The notes beneath the pieces were generated by a model. That model had not been told where the DNA came from and did no database searches. It saw only the letters and a program-made list of their open reading frames with translations. Of a stretch of 64,000 nucleotides of DNA, positions 30,396 to 39,958 are shown in pieces. The stretch spans positions 28,481-92,480 of the forward strand of contig CACHGK010000005.1 of assembly GCA_902579395.1 (NCBI GenBank), given 5' to 3'. This DNA is from an uncultured Alphaproteobacteria bacterium. Lineage in GTDB: Bacteria > Pseudomonadota > Alphaproteobacteria > Methylaequorales > Methylaequoraceae. The first letter of the stretch is position 1, and the number at the start of each line of letters is the position of its first letter. A program made the position numbers and the translations under genes.

Positions 30396-31268
30396 TCATT
30401 TAACAGGTGCTCTACCTTTTATTAAAGCGTCAGTTGTGCTGTCGGATTTTTTTCTTTTACCAGGTCTTAAACTAAGGGTAGGTATATTGTGTTTTGCTAG
30501 AATTGAATCTATTTCTTTTTGATTTTCTTTAATAAATCTATTAAGTTTTTTCTTCCAGTCTGTTTCACCATCTCTTACACCCATGGTAGTGTAATAATCC
30601 ATTCTACCCCAACCTTGATCGGTTGTTTCTAAAGGTATAAATGTATAGTCATTGTTACTAAGCCCCTTTTTCGTTAAGTAATAAACAGCAATTGGTCCTG
30701 ACATGAAAACTACATCCACCAAACCGTCAATTAAATCTTCAATCATAGATTCGCCTATGACTGCTTTTCTAGGGTCAAAAGTTAAGTTATAAGGTCTAAC
30801 CCTACCCATTAAATTATATCTTTGTAGTACAAATGTCGGAGGTGTGCCAGCTTGAACTCCCAAACTTAAATCCGCTAATTGTGGGTGATTAGGTCTATCA
30901 ACTTCAATGCCATTATCTTTGAGATAAATCATTCCATACGACCATCTCATGTATGGAACTGTATTCAAAACTAAATCATTTCCTGCTGTTATACCAATTA
31001 TTATATCACATTTCTTTTTATTCAAAGTATTTCTGACATATCCGATAACTTGTGGAAAATATTCATACACCACAGGTATCTCTAATTTTTTTCCAAGTAA
31101 CTCCGCAATATCATTTTCAAATCCTTCACCATTTTCATTTGAGAAGGGAAGGTTTGAAGGGTCAGCGCAAACTCTTAAATTTTTAGTATCAACGGCCTCT
31201 ATAGCAGATTCTCTTGCATTGGTTTGGGAACTTAAAACCAATGCGAGAATAACTATTAATAATTGCAT
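30396..31268 (-). CDS. xoxJ: XoxJ-like periplasmic substrate-binding protein
   Basis: RVCADPSNLPFSNENGEGFENDIAELLGKKL; downstream of xoxG/xoxF. Confidence 0.88.
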   Translation of the reverse strand: MQLLIVILALVLSSQTNARESAIEAVDTKNLRVCADPSNLPFSNENGEGFENDIAELLGKKLEIPVVYEYFPQVIGYVRNTLNKKKCDIIIGITAGNDLVLNTVPYMRWSYGMIYLKDNGIEVDRPNHPQLADLSLGVQAGTPPTFVLQRYNLMGRVRPYNLTFDPRKAVIGESMIEDLIDGLVDVVFMSGPIAVYYLTKKGLSNNDYTFIPLETTDQGWGRMDYYTTMGVRDGETDWKKKLNRFIKENQKEIDSILAKHNIPTLSLRPGKRKKSDSTTDALIKGRAPVK

Positions 31269-31277
31269 TTGAGAAAT

Positions 31278-31892
31278 TTATTCTACTTCTTTAAATTTTG
31301 GAAGCTTAGGTAATCTAACACCTCTTCTAATTTTACCTTCAGCTCTTGCTTTAACATATCTGTACATATCTTCGACATGAGGGGCGACGTTAGTATTAGC
31401 ACCGAAAGCAGGCATTACATTTCCTTTTTGGGCACCTTCGGCTTCACCCCTTCCATTCATGATAACATTAAAGAAGTCATCATAGGACAATCCCTCTTGT
31501 AAAGAAACCATCAATGATGGAGCATAAGTACTCCCCATTGCATCTGGACCATGACATACGTGGCACTCAGCATGATAGGCTCTCCAACCTTTATAAGTTG
31601 CGAAATCCATCCATCCATATTGCATTTCTACAAGACTGTCGTCTGCTCTGCATTCTTCAAGTTCTTCTTCAGAAACCATATCCACAGCTTTGTCTTTGCA
31701 TTTTATTTGGATTAAGTTAAGAGGTGTGCCGTCAGCTTTTAGTCTATCACCTTTTCCATATTTAATTATATAGGTCGGGTTATCATCTTCGTCAAAAGCT
31801 GGCTCTACTGCTTCAGGTGTTGGTATTGCCTTAGCGCTGAAACTAACGATTAGAGTTGCAGCTAAAGCGTATTTGTTTAATTTAAAATTCAT
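31278..31892 (-). CDS. xoxG: cytochrome c of the XoxF system
   Basis: YHAECHVCHGPDAMGSTYAPSL (CxxCH); next to xoxF. Confidence 0.87.
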   Translation of the reverse strand: MNFKLNKYALAATLIVSFSAKAIPTPEAVEPAFDEDDNPTYIIKYGKGDRLKADGTPLNLIQIKCKDKAVDMVSEEELEECRADDSLVEMQYGWMDFATYKGWRAYHAECHVCHGPDAMGSTYAPSLMVSLQEGLSYDDFFNVIMNGRGEAEGAQKGNVMPAFGANTNVAPHVEDMYRYVKARAEGKIRRGVRLPKLPKFKEVE

Positions 31893-31990
31893 ATTTCAAA
31901 GTCCTAATTAATCATTAAATAAATATTAGTTATTAATATTGTAAATTATATCAAAATCTCAAGAATTTTATCAATTTTTTTTTCAAAAAA

Positions 31991-32017
31991 AAAGCCCGAC
32001 TGAATAAGCCGGGCTTT
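31991..32017. terminator. Rho-independent terminator downstream of xoxF
   Basis: AAAGCCCG-actgaataagc-CGGGCTTT; T-run on minus strand. Confidence 0.85.
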
Positions 32018-32037
32018 TTAAAATACTGTTTACGCTA

Positions 32038-33870
32038 CTACGGTAAAGCGAAGACAGTTAATACGCCACCTAGTGCAGTGTGGTTACTTAGTGCAGAATA
32101 TGCACCAACAGCACCCAAACCTGCAGTTGGATCAGTTAAACCAGCAGCTAGACCAATTCCAGCCCATCCACCAACACCTGATAAGATACCAACATATTGC
32201 TTACCTTTATGAGAGTAAGACATGAAGTTACCGATAATACCAGAAGGTGTTTTGAACTTGTATAGTTCTTTACCAGTTTTACTGTTAACAGCTTTAGCAT
32301 AACCTTCTAACGTACCGTAGAAAGTAATTCCACCAGCTGTAGCTAAAGCACCACTCCATACAGAGAAAGGCTCAGGGTTAGACCATACGATCTTACCTTT
32401 GTCAGCATCCCATGCAATGAAGTTACCTAGGTGAGTTCCGCCTGGAGCTGGGTACATTGATAATGTAGCACCAACATAAGCGTTACCAGCTACGTAGTCT
32501 ACCTTGAATGGCTCATAGTCCATACAAACGTGGTTTGTTGGAACCATGAATAAGCCAGATAGTCTGTCATAAGCAGCAGGCTGTTGGTCTTTTGAACCTA
32601 AAGCTGCTGGGCAGATGTTAGTAGTGTTAACATCTTCACCTTGATGTGCAGTTGAATATCTGTCTACTACTTGTGGACGACCAGTTTTCATGTCAACGTG
32701 AGTTGCCCAGTTTACAGCAGGATCATACTTCTCAGCTACTAATAGTTCACCAGAAGCTCTATCCATTGTGTAAGCAAAACCATTTCTGTCGAAATGCACA
32801 AGTGCTTGACGGTTTTTACCTTTTACTTTCATGTCAACAAGAATCATCTCGTTAACACCGTCGTAATCCCACTCATCGTAAGGAGTCATTTGATATAACC
32901 ATTTAGCCATACCATTGTCAGGGTTACGAGCGTTAATAGTCATAGACCATTTGTTGTCACCAGGACGAACAACTGGGTTCCATGTTGATGGGTTACCAGT
33001 ACCGTAGTACAATGAGTTTAATTTAGAGTCATAACCGTAGAAACCCCAAATTGAACCACCACCAATTTTCCATGCATCACCAGGCCAAGTTTTCAATGAA
33101 GAATCTTTACCAATTGGTTTTAGCATAGATGTAGTTTTGTTTGGATCAACAAGCATATCCTTATCTGGACCCATGCTGTATGCTCTCCAAAGTCTTTTAC
33201 CACTGTTGATGTCATAACTTGTCCAGTTACATCTAACACCAAATTCAGCACCAGAACAACCAACACCTACAGTATCTTTGATAATGAAAGGTTGACCTGA
33301 ACCAGTAGACGCAGATACACCATATTTACCAGTACCAGCGTGTAGATTTGTAGTAATCCACTTTTCTTTACCAGTTTTAGCATCTAACGCAATTACTGAA
33401 GTATCAGCAGCGTGTAAAACGATAGTACCATTTGGATGATAGTTAACACCACGGTTTACGTTGTCACAGCACATTACTGAGATAACTCTGTCCATAGTTT
33501 CACCACCAGGATATTTACCACCCTTAACTGGGTTGTATTTCCAAATGATTCTTTGGTTATCATTTAGGTCTAAAGCGTACACAATATTTGGAATAGCTGT
33601 ATGTACATACATAACATCACCAATTACTAGTGGACCACCTTCGTGACCTCTAAGAACACCAGTAGAAAAAGTCCAAGCGACTTTCAAGCTACCAACATTA
33701 CTTTTATTGATTTGATCTAGGTTAGAGTAACGGTGACCAGCGTAATCGCCAGACTGTTGTACCCATTGTCCTGGATCTTTCATCATTTTCTCTAGCTTAG
33801 AGTTAGCACTAACCGCGAACGGAAGGGCTAAAGCAGCAGAAGCAATGATGCTTTTTTTCAAAATACTCAT
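32038..33870 (-). CDS. xoxF: lanthanide-dependent PQQ methanol dehydrogenase XoxF
   Basis: 610 aa quinoprotein; [10 protein letters not shown] vicinal Cys; [13 protein letters not shown] with extra Asp diagnostic of Ln-type enzyme. Confidence 0.97.
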   Translation of the reverse strand: MSILKKSIIASAALALPFAVSANSKLEKMMKDPGQWVQQSGDYAGHRYSNLDQINKSNVGSLKVAWTFSTGVLRGHEGGPLVIGDVMYVHTAIPNIVYALDLNDNQRIIWKYNPVKGGKYPGGETMDRVISVMCCDNVNRGVNYHPNGTIVLHAADTSVIALDAKTGKEKWITTNLHAGTGKYGVSASTGSGQPFIIKDTVGVGCSGAEFGVRCNWTSYDINSGKRLWRAYSMGPDKDMLVDPNKTTSMLKPIGKDSSLKTWPGDAWKIGGGSIWGFYGYDSKLNSLYYGTGNPSTWNPVVRPGDNKWSMTINARNPDNGMAKWLYQMTPYDEWDYDGVNEMILVDMKVKGKNRQALVHFDRNGFAYTMDRASGELLVAEKYDPAVNWATHVDMKTGRPQVVDRYSTAHQGEDVNTTNICPAALGSKDQQPAAYDRLSGLFMVPTNHVCMDYEPFKVDYVAGNAYVGATLSMYPAPGGTHLGNFIAWDADKGKIVWSNPEPFSVWSGALATAGGITFYGTLEGYAKAVNSKTGKELYKFKTPSGIIGNFMSYSHKGKQYVGILSGVGGWAGIGLAAGLTDPTAGLGAVGAYSALSNHTALGGVLTVFALP

Positions 33871-33902
33871 AAAGTATTTCTCCTTTATTACGATTAATAT
33901 TT

Positions 33903-33960
33903 GGGCGAAAGCCCGATTACATCGATTGGAATCAAATATAACAAAGGTTATTTGATTTCC
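33903..33960 (-). promoter_or_regulatory. structured 5' leader of xoxF (two hairpins)
   Basis: GGGC-TTTC-GCCC (minus strand of 33903-33914) and imperfect GGAAATCAAATAAC/GTTATATTTGATTCC (33928-33960). Confidence 0.5.
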
Positions 33961-34005
33961 TCCCGTTGTTTATATTATGTATGAATAATGCAAATTCAAG
34001 CCAAA

Positions 34006-34038
34006 AATATGAATGCAATATGAACAAAATATGTTAGA
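34006..34038. repeat. three 11-bp phased AATATG repeats upstream of xoxF
   Basis: AATATGAATGC-AATATGAACAA-AATATGTTAGA; further AATATGAACAG at 34134. Confidence 0.5.
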
Positions 34039-34303
34039 TAAATGCATCTATGCTAAAATGTTAATATAATCAATAACATAGTGCAATATTTCTGCAAAAA
34101 AAAAGTTGTGGATAACTTGAAAAAAAATTGGAAAATATGAACAGTAGATGAATGTAAAAATTAACATTTGTTCAGAAATTAAAAAAATCAAGTAAAATCA
34201 TATATTTATAGATCAAAAAAAGCATTGAATTATCACTAATATTTTTTTTATGCGTTTAAATAATGTTTTCGTTACAATTATTGCTAAAACATACTATATT
34301 AAG

Positions 34304-35125
34304 TGCATGTATTCTTATTTTTATTTTATAGCTGCTTTTCTTTTTTTGTTTTTAACAGGCCAAGTAAAAGCTGAATCACCAGAACCTCTAACATGGAAAA
34401 ATAGTGTCAAAGCCTTAATATATGATGAGGGTGAAGAAATATATGACGGTTCGAGTCTCATGAAACTTGAAACTCCCTACAGAGCATTGGATGCCGCTAT
34501 TGTTCCAATAACTGTAAAATTTAATAACAATCAAAGTGCTTCTAAGTATATTAAATCTCTAATTTTGGTAGTTGATGAAAATCCATCTCCAATTGTTGGT
34601 AAATTTAATTTTTCTCCAAAAACAGGTAACCCATCATTAACCACAAGGATAAGAATCGATAAATATACTTATGTTAGGGCAATTGCAGAGTTTAATAATG
34701 GAGAAAAATTTATGGTTTCTAATTTTGTTAAAGCAGCAGGCGGCTGCTCAGCTCCAAGCTTAGCTGATATGGATGCTGTAATGGCTCGGCTGGGAAAAAT
34801 GAAAATGAAATTTATTAAAACTATGGAAACATCCAAAACAATCAACAAAGCTAGATTTTTAATAAGTCATCCTAATTATTCTGGTTTACAATTTAACCAG
34901 CTAACAAGGGCAGAAATACCTGCACATTTTGTTAATTATATAAAAATTGAGCAAGATGGTGAATTAATATTAGAAGCAACTCCAGATATCTCGTTATCAG
35001 AGGATCCTTCACTTACTTTCCATTACTTAAATACCGGAGGACCAATCAAAGTAACAGTTAATGACAGTGAAGGTCAAAAATTTTCTAAAGAATTTTCAAT
35101 CAGACAGAAATTCTCTAAACATTAA
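34304..35125 (+). CDS. quinoprotein-associated SoxYZ-like carrier protein
   Basis: Signal peptide MYSYFYFIAAFLFLFLTGQVKA; SoxY-like AAGGCSAP and SoxZ-like C-terminal half; start re-assigned from 34250. Confidence 0.82.
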   Translation, partial: CMYSYFYFIAAFLFLFLTGQVKAESPEPLTWKNSVKALIYDEGEEIYDGSSLMKLETPYRALDAAIVPITVKFNNNQSASKYIKSLILVVDENPSPIVGKFNFSPKTGNPSLTTRIRIDKYTYVRAIAEFNNGEKFMVSNFVKAAGGCSAPSLADMDAVMARLGKMKMKFIKTMETSKTINKARFLISHPNYSGLQFNQLTRAEIPAHFVNYIKIEQDGELILEATPDISLSEDPSLTFHYLNTGGPIKVTVNDSEGQKFSKEFSIRQKFSKH

Positions 35126-35472
35126 AAACATTCTAGTTCAGAAGCTGCTTGAGCTCTGAATAATTTATCCATTTTTTCTTTAGATAGGCCTACGCTTTTA
35201 AATGCTTCTTCTCTAGGACTTGCACCTTCCCAAAGTCTTGCTATAGCCTCTGCTTGAGCATACTCTTCGTATGATATTCGTTTTGAGATTTCATCAATTG
35301 CACAAGAACATTTAGCCATAAAATCTCTGTTAGAAGCATTAGAACTCATGCAAGCAAAGACAAATTCTGATCTTGCTAGCGTTGGAAAATCATTTGATTT
35401 AGAGTTATCAGAAAAAAAGAGGACCAATCCAAAAAGCATCAAGGATATATTTCTAGTTTTAATATTTATCAT
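35122..35472 (-). CDS. small secreted Cys-containing protein, unknown function
   Basis: FACMSSNASNRDFMAKCSCAIDEISKRI; signal peptide; convergent stop-overlap with SoxYZ gene. Confidence 0.65.
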   Translation of the reverse strand: MINIKTRNISLMLFGLVLFFSDNSKSNDFPTLARSEFVFACMSSNASNRDFMAKCSCAIDEISKRISYEEYAQAEAIARLWEGASPREEAFKSVGLSKEKMDKLFRAQAASELECF

Positions 35473-36302
35473 GATTTGTTATTCTCCTTTCTATTTTTAT
35501 ATTCTTCTCGTAATTCCTTATTGGTTCTTATACCTTGAAATTGCAATGTTTCCTTAACCATATCATCAGGATCCTCTAGATCTTTTATAAAGGTTTCAAT
35601 TTTATAAATAAACCCTGGAATTTCATGAGACATTACAATCACAAATTTTTTTGTTTTATATCTTGAAACTCTATTTTTTAATTCAGTTTTTGTAAATGGC
35701 TGAAAAGAAATTTCCTTGGCAGGAATTTTCTTATTTTTGTAATCGATTTCTATATTTTTGATGTCGGTTGCGGCTATTGTATGCCTAATTCTACTTCTAA
35801 AAAACAAAGCATTACCACCAGTAAGCCTTTGCATATCTCTGGAGTCTCTTTCAAAAAATAACATGAACACTGGATTACCTTTAGCTCCTATTTGAGGGGG
35901 GAATCTAACTTTATTTCTACCTTTAAGGTATCTAAAAGTAATATGTTTGGTGTTATCGTCATCTATTTTAACAATATTTAATACAACATTACCTATAAAG
36001 TTATCTTCTCTTGTAGATTCCTTTTCAAACTTATAATAAATCCTGGAGGGTTCTTTGATAGTTTGCAAATGCTCATCAATAAACAAGGCGATATTTGCGC
36101 TTGACATTTCTTTAATTAATTCAAGCTTAAATTCCTCAGTGCCCCATTTGGCTCTTTTTTCTTCAGCATCCTCAGCGTTTGAGAAATCATCATTTAATTC
36201 TTTTTTATCTTCTGCTTTAGAGTGAGTATTTGTAAAAGATACTAAAGAAATGATTATACATAAGAGGTAAATTAAAGAAATTGATTTGTTATTACTATTC
36301 AT
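35469..36302 (-). CDS. secreted outer-membrane lipoprotein-sorting-like protein
   Basis: Beta-rich exported protein (RYLKGRNKVRFPPQIGAKGNPVFMLFFERDSRDMQRLTGGNALFFRSRI). Confidence 0.5.
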   Translation of the reverse strand: MNSNNKSISLIYLLCIIISLVSFTNTHSKAEDKKELNDDFSNAEDAEEKRAKWGTEEFKLELIKEMSSANIALFIDEHLQTIKEPSRIYYKFEKESTREDNFIGNVVLNIVKIDDDNTKHITFRYLKGRNKVRFPPQIGAKGNPVFMLFFERDSRDMQRLTGGNALFFRSRIRHTIAATDIKNIEIDYKNKKIPAKEISFQPFTKTELKNRVSRYKTKKFVIVMSHEIPGFIYKIETFIKDLEDPDDMVKETLQFQGIRTNKELREEYKNRKENNKS

Positions 36303-36355
36303 TACGCTATATTTATGGTTTATAATTTAATTTTTTTCAACAAAGATTTTAAAAT

Positions 36356-36850
36356 ATGTCGAATAAGTATAAAAATATTTCAGTAATATCTACAGGCTCG
36401 TGGGTGCCTGCAAGCTTTGGTGGGATAAAAAATACGAAAGACACATATCAAATCCAAATTAATAGATTGATTTTGAAAATCTCAATTGGGATTCATGAAC
36501 ACGAAAAACAGAAAAAACAAAGGGTAGCAATTTCCTTATCAATTAAAGCAATTGACAACCTCAATATTGTTAATGAGTCAATATCTAATGTTGTTTCATA
36601 TGAAAATATAATAAAGAAATTGAAAAATATAACTTCAAAAGGACATATTGAGCTTTTAGAAACACTTGGAGAAAAAATATTAAGTATGTGTTTTCAAGAT
36701 GATAGGGTTCTGTCTGTATGGATGAAACTAGAAAAACTCGATGTTTTTAAGGATACCGACAGTGTCGGGATTGAAATTATAAGAGATAGAACGGATAATC
36801 TACGAAAAAAACAGAGTTCGATAAATATCGAAAAAATTAAAAAAAAATAA
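36356..36850 (+). CDS. FolB-like dihydroneopterin aldolase family protein (H4MPT cluster)
   Basis: LKISIGIHEHEKQKKQRVAISLSI; VVSYENIIKKLKNITSKGHIELLETLGEKI. Confidence 0.8.
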   Translation: MSNKYKNISVISTGSWVPASFGGIKNTKDTYQIQINRLILKISIGIHEHEKQKKQRVAISLSIKAIDNLNIVNESISNVVSYENIIKKLKNITSKGHIELLETLGEKILSMCFQDDRVLSVWMKLEKLDVFKDTDSVGIEIIRDRTDNLRKKQSSINIEKIKKK

Positions 36851-36863
36851 TTCCATTAAAATC

Positions 36864-37475
36864 ATGTGGATAATTAAGATAGGTGGAAGTTGGATTACGA
36901 ATTCTAGGCTTAATGCTCTCTTGGTTTGTTTATCAAAAATTTCAACTGAAAATCAAATTATAATTGTTGTTGGTGGAGGATGTTTTTCTGATGCTGTTAG
37001 ATTCGTATTCAAAAAAAAATATATGTCGGAGAAAACCGGGCATTATTTAGCTTTAAAGGCAACTGAAATGTTCTGTCATTTAGTTAAAGAAATTAACAAA
37101 GATTTTTATCTAGTATCAAAAATAAGTGAATTGAGAAAAAATGAAAATAAAATTAAAATTTGGATGCCATCAATTATACTAAAAAATGAATCATCATTTT
37201 TAAAAACCTGGGAATCAACATCAGATTCTGTAGCTGCATGGTTGCATAAAAAAATAAACTCAGATGGTTTGCTTTTTATAAAATCGTTAACTCTTGAAAA
37301 TGATTCTTACAGACTGAATCAACTGCAAAAAAGAGGGATTCTTGATGACAATGTAGATCAGTATCTTTATGGACAAAAAAATATTAAAATAATAGGACCT
37401 GAAATCATTGACCTGTTTAATGATTATTCAAGTTGGAAGCAACTATTTTTAAAATTTAAAAAGGTTATAATTTGA
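36864..37475 (+). CDS. amino-acid-kinase family protein (H4MPT/methanofuran-type cofactor synthesis)
   Basis: IIKIGGSWITNS, IIVVGGGCFSDAVR. Confidence 0.8.
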   Translation: MWIIKIGGSWITNSRLNALLVCLSKISTENQIIIVVGGGCFSDAVRFVFKKKYMSEKTGHYLALKATEMFCHLVKEINKDFYLVSKISELRKNENKIKIWMPSIILKNESSFLKTWESTSDSVAAWLHKKINSDGLLFIKSLTLENDSYRLNQLQKRGILDDNVDQYLYGQKNIKIIGPEIIDLFNDYSSWKQLFLKFKKVII

Positions 37476-38029
37476 GTAAGAAAAAAAATATTAAGAAATG
37501 GGCATGGGTCTTAACTGGATCGGGCCATTTTTTTACCGAAACGATAGATCTTATAAATAAATTAAAAGAAGTTGATTTGTTTGTCTCTAAGGCAGCCGAA
37601 GAGGTTTTGGTAATGTATAAAAAAAAAGGTAAAATCTCAGAGACAGTAAGAATTTATCAAGACAATTCTGCTAGTTCAGCCTCGGTGGGGAAATTTTACA
37701 AAGGAGCATATCACACTGTTGTGATGGCCCCGACTTCAAGCAATACCGTTGCAAAATGTGTGTACGGAATTTCAGATAGTTTGGCTACTAATATATTTGC
37801 TCAATCAGGAAAATGTAAAGTTGAGTGTATTTTTTTTCCATGTGATACGGCTCCGGAATTGAAAACAATGGCGCCAAGTGGGATGGTAGATGTATATCCA
37901 AGGGAAATAGACTTAGAGAATGTAAAGAAATTAAAAAAATTTCAATTAACCGAAGTTGTTGAGAGTTTTAAACAACTTGAAGAAAAAGTAATGGAAAGGA
38001 AAAGATGTCTGAGAAAATTTTATTCTTAA
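37472..38029 (+). CDS. flavoprotein, DmrB/AfpA-like
   Basis: WVLTGSGHFFTETIDLI, VVMAPTSSNTVAKCVYGISDSLATNIFAQ; TTG start. Confidence 0.78.
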   Translation: MSKKKNIKKWAWVLTGSGHFFTETIDLINKLKEVDLFVSKAAEEVLVMYKKKGKISETVRIYQDNSASSASVGKFYKGAYHTVVMAPTSSNTVAKCVYGISDSLATNIFAQSGKCKVECIFFPCDTAPELKTMAPSGMVDVYPREIDLENVKKLKKFQLTEVVESFKQLEEKVMERKRCLRKFYS

Positions 38030-39387
38030 CTGGAAAATTAGCTGAGCGTCAACTAAAGAGAATACTGTCTTTAATGAAGCCTGAATTTAGTTACCGAATA
38101 AACCAGATTGGTGTAAATGTGGCTGCATTAATGTCAGAAAATATTATTATGAGAAGACTACAAAAAGAACAAGATGTAGATAGAATTATAATTCCAGGTA
38201 AATTTAGAGGAAATTTAAAGAAATTAACTAGATATTTTAATATTCCGGTTGAAAGAGGCCCAGATGATATTTCTCATTTACCTGATTATTTTGGTCTTAA
38301 AAAGCCTGAAGAAAAACTTGAAGAATATGATTGTGAAATATTTGCAGAAATAGTTGATGCAGCTGATATAAGTACTCAAAAAATTCTTAAATTAGCAAAA
38401 AATTATGCAGACCAAGGCGCTAATGTTATTGACTTAGGATGCATGCCTGATACTTCTTTTGAGCACCTTGAAGATACTGTAAGAGCTTTAAAATCCAAAG
38501 GGTTTAAAGTCTCAGTTGATTCTGCAAATAAAGACGAATTAATTAGAGGAGCTAACGCGGGTGCTGACTTCGTATTAAGTGTAAATGAAAAAAATATCAA
38601 CATATTAAATCATATAAAAAGTATTCCTGTAATCATTCCATCCAAACCAGGAGATTTTAAATCTCTTGAAAGATTAATAAAGATTGTAAAAGAAAAGAAA
38701 ATTGATTTTTTTGCTGATCCGATTTTGGATCCAATTCATTATGGTTTCGCAGATTCAATTGAAAGATACATAAAATTGAGAAAAAATCATCCAAAAATAA
38801 AAATATTTATGGGTACCGGCAATCTTACGGAACTCACAGACAGTGACTCTGCCGGAGTAAATGCAACCTTGATGGGATTAGCATCAGAATTATCAGTTGA
38901 CGCTGTCCTTGTTGTTCAAGTGAGTGGTCATTGTAAAAATTCAATTAAAGAAACGGATGCAGCTAGAAAAATAATGTATTATTCCAAAAAAAATAAAAGA
39001 TTACCTTTCAGAATTGATAATTCATTAATGGCTATGTCTGAAAGAAAACCGACTAGAAAAACAAAAAAAGAAATTAATGAAATAAGAAATTTTATAAAAG
39101 ATAAAAATTATAGAATTTTTTTAACTGAGAACGGAGTTAATATTTTAAATTCTGAAACACATATAATTAATTCTGATCCATTTGATTTCTATGATAAACT
39201 AAAAGTTGAAAACGACGCAAGTCATGCCTTTTATCTAGGAGTAGAATTGGCAAGAGCCCAAATAGCTTGGCAATTAGGAAAAAATTATGATCAAGATAAT
39301 GAATTAGAGTGGGGAATTGCAACACCGAAAAAAAATAAAAATCTAACAAAAAGACCAAAGTTAAAGTCAACTCAAAAAAAAAATTAA
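38005..39387 (+). CDS. dihydropteroate-synthase-like protein of H4MPT clusters
   Basis: ANVIDLGCMPDTSFEHLEDTVRALKSKGFKVSVDSAN; FMGTGNLTELTDSDSAGVNATLMG. Confidence 0.82.
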   Translation: MSEKILFLTGKLAERQLKRILSLMKPEFSYRINQIGVNVAALMSENIIMRRLQKEQDVDRIIIPGKFRGNLKKLTRYFNIPVERGPDDISHLPDYFGLKKPEEKLEEYDCEIFAEIVDAADISTQKILKLAKNYADQGANVIDLGCMPDTSFEHLEDTVRALKSKGFKVSVDSANKDELIRGANAGADFVLSVNEKNINILNHIKSIPVIIPSKPGDFKSLERLIKIVKEKKIDFFADPILDPIHYGFADSIERYIKLRKNHPKIKIFMGTGNLTELTDSDSAGVNATLMGLASELSVDAVLVVQVSGHCKNSIKETDAARKIMYYSKKNKRLPFRIDNSLMAMSERKPTRKTKKEINEIRNFIKDKNYRIFLTENGVNILNSETHIINSDPFDFYDKLKVENDASHAFYLGVELARAQIAWQLGKNYDQDNELEWGIATPKKNKNLTKRPKLKSTQKKN

Positions 39388-39942
39388 ATGATCTTAGAAA
39401 CTATAATTGCAACCACAAACAAAAAAGGACAAGTTAACTTTGCTCCTTTTGGAATCAGAAAGGATAAAAATTTTTTATTTATATCACCATATATCCCATC
39501 TCAAACTTTACTCAACCTTGAGGAAACCATGCAAGCAGCAGTAAATTATGTGAATGATTCATCTTTCTTTGTTAATTGTATTCTTGGTAAAAAAAACTTT
39601 AAAAAAGAAAAATGTGTAAAGATAAAAGGATTTTTTTTAAAAGGAGCTGAGGCACATGACGAGGTTGTTGTTGACTCAATTATTAAAGACAGAATTAGAC
39701 CTACCTTCAAATGTAAAGTAGTACGAAGAATTTATCATAAAAGGTATGAGGGTTTTAATCGTGCTGATGGTTCTATAATCGAGGCATGTATTTTGGCATC
39801 AAGAGTTAAAATTTTAAAAAAAAAAAAAATTTTAGTTAGTCTCAATAATTTAAAAAACTCAGTTGTAAAGACAGCAGGTGATAATCAGATAAAAAGCTGG
39901 AATTTAATTAGAAAATATATTTTGGACGAAGCAAAGGATTAA
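39388..39942 (+). CDS. DUF447-family protein
   Basis: MILETIIATTNKKGQVNFAPFGIRKD; EACILASR. Confidence 0.78.
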   Translation: MILETIIATTNKKGQVNFAPFGIRKDKNFLFISPYIPSQTLLNLEETMQAAVNYVNDSSFFVNCILGKKNFKKEKCVKIKGFFLKGAEAHDEVVVDSIIKDRIRPTFKCKVVRRIYHKRYEGFNRADGSIIEACILASRVKILKKKKILVSLNNLKNSVVKTAGDNQIKSWNLIRKYILDEAKD

Positions 39943-39958
39943 GGGAGCATTAAGCTAT

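Noticed and set aside
34107-34115. Perfect DnaA-box match (TGTGGATAA) in the xoxF upstream region
   Set aside because: Single copy; the same 9-mer also occurs inside coding genes (e.g. near 20617, 36865, 44199, 62464), so no support for an origin
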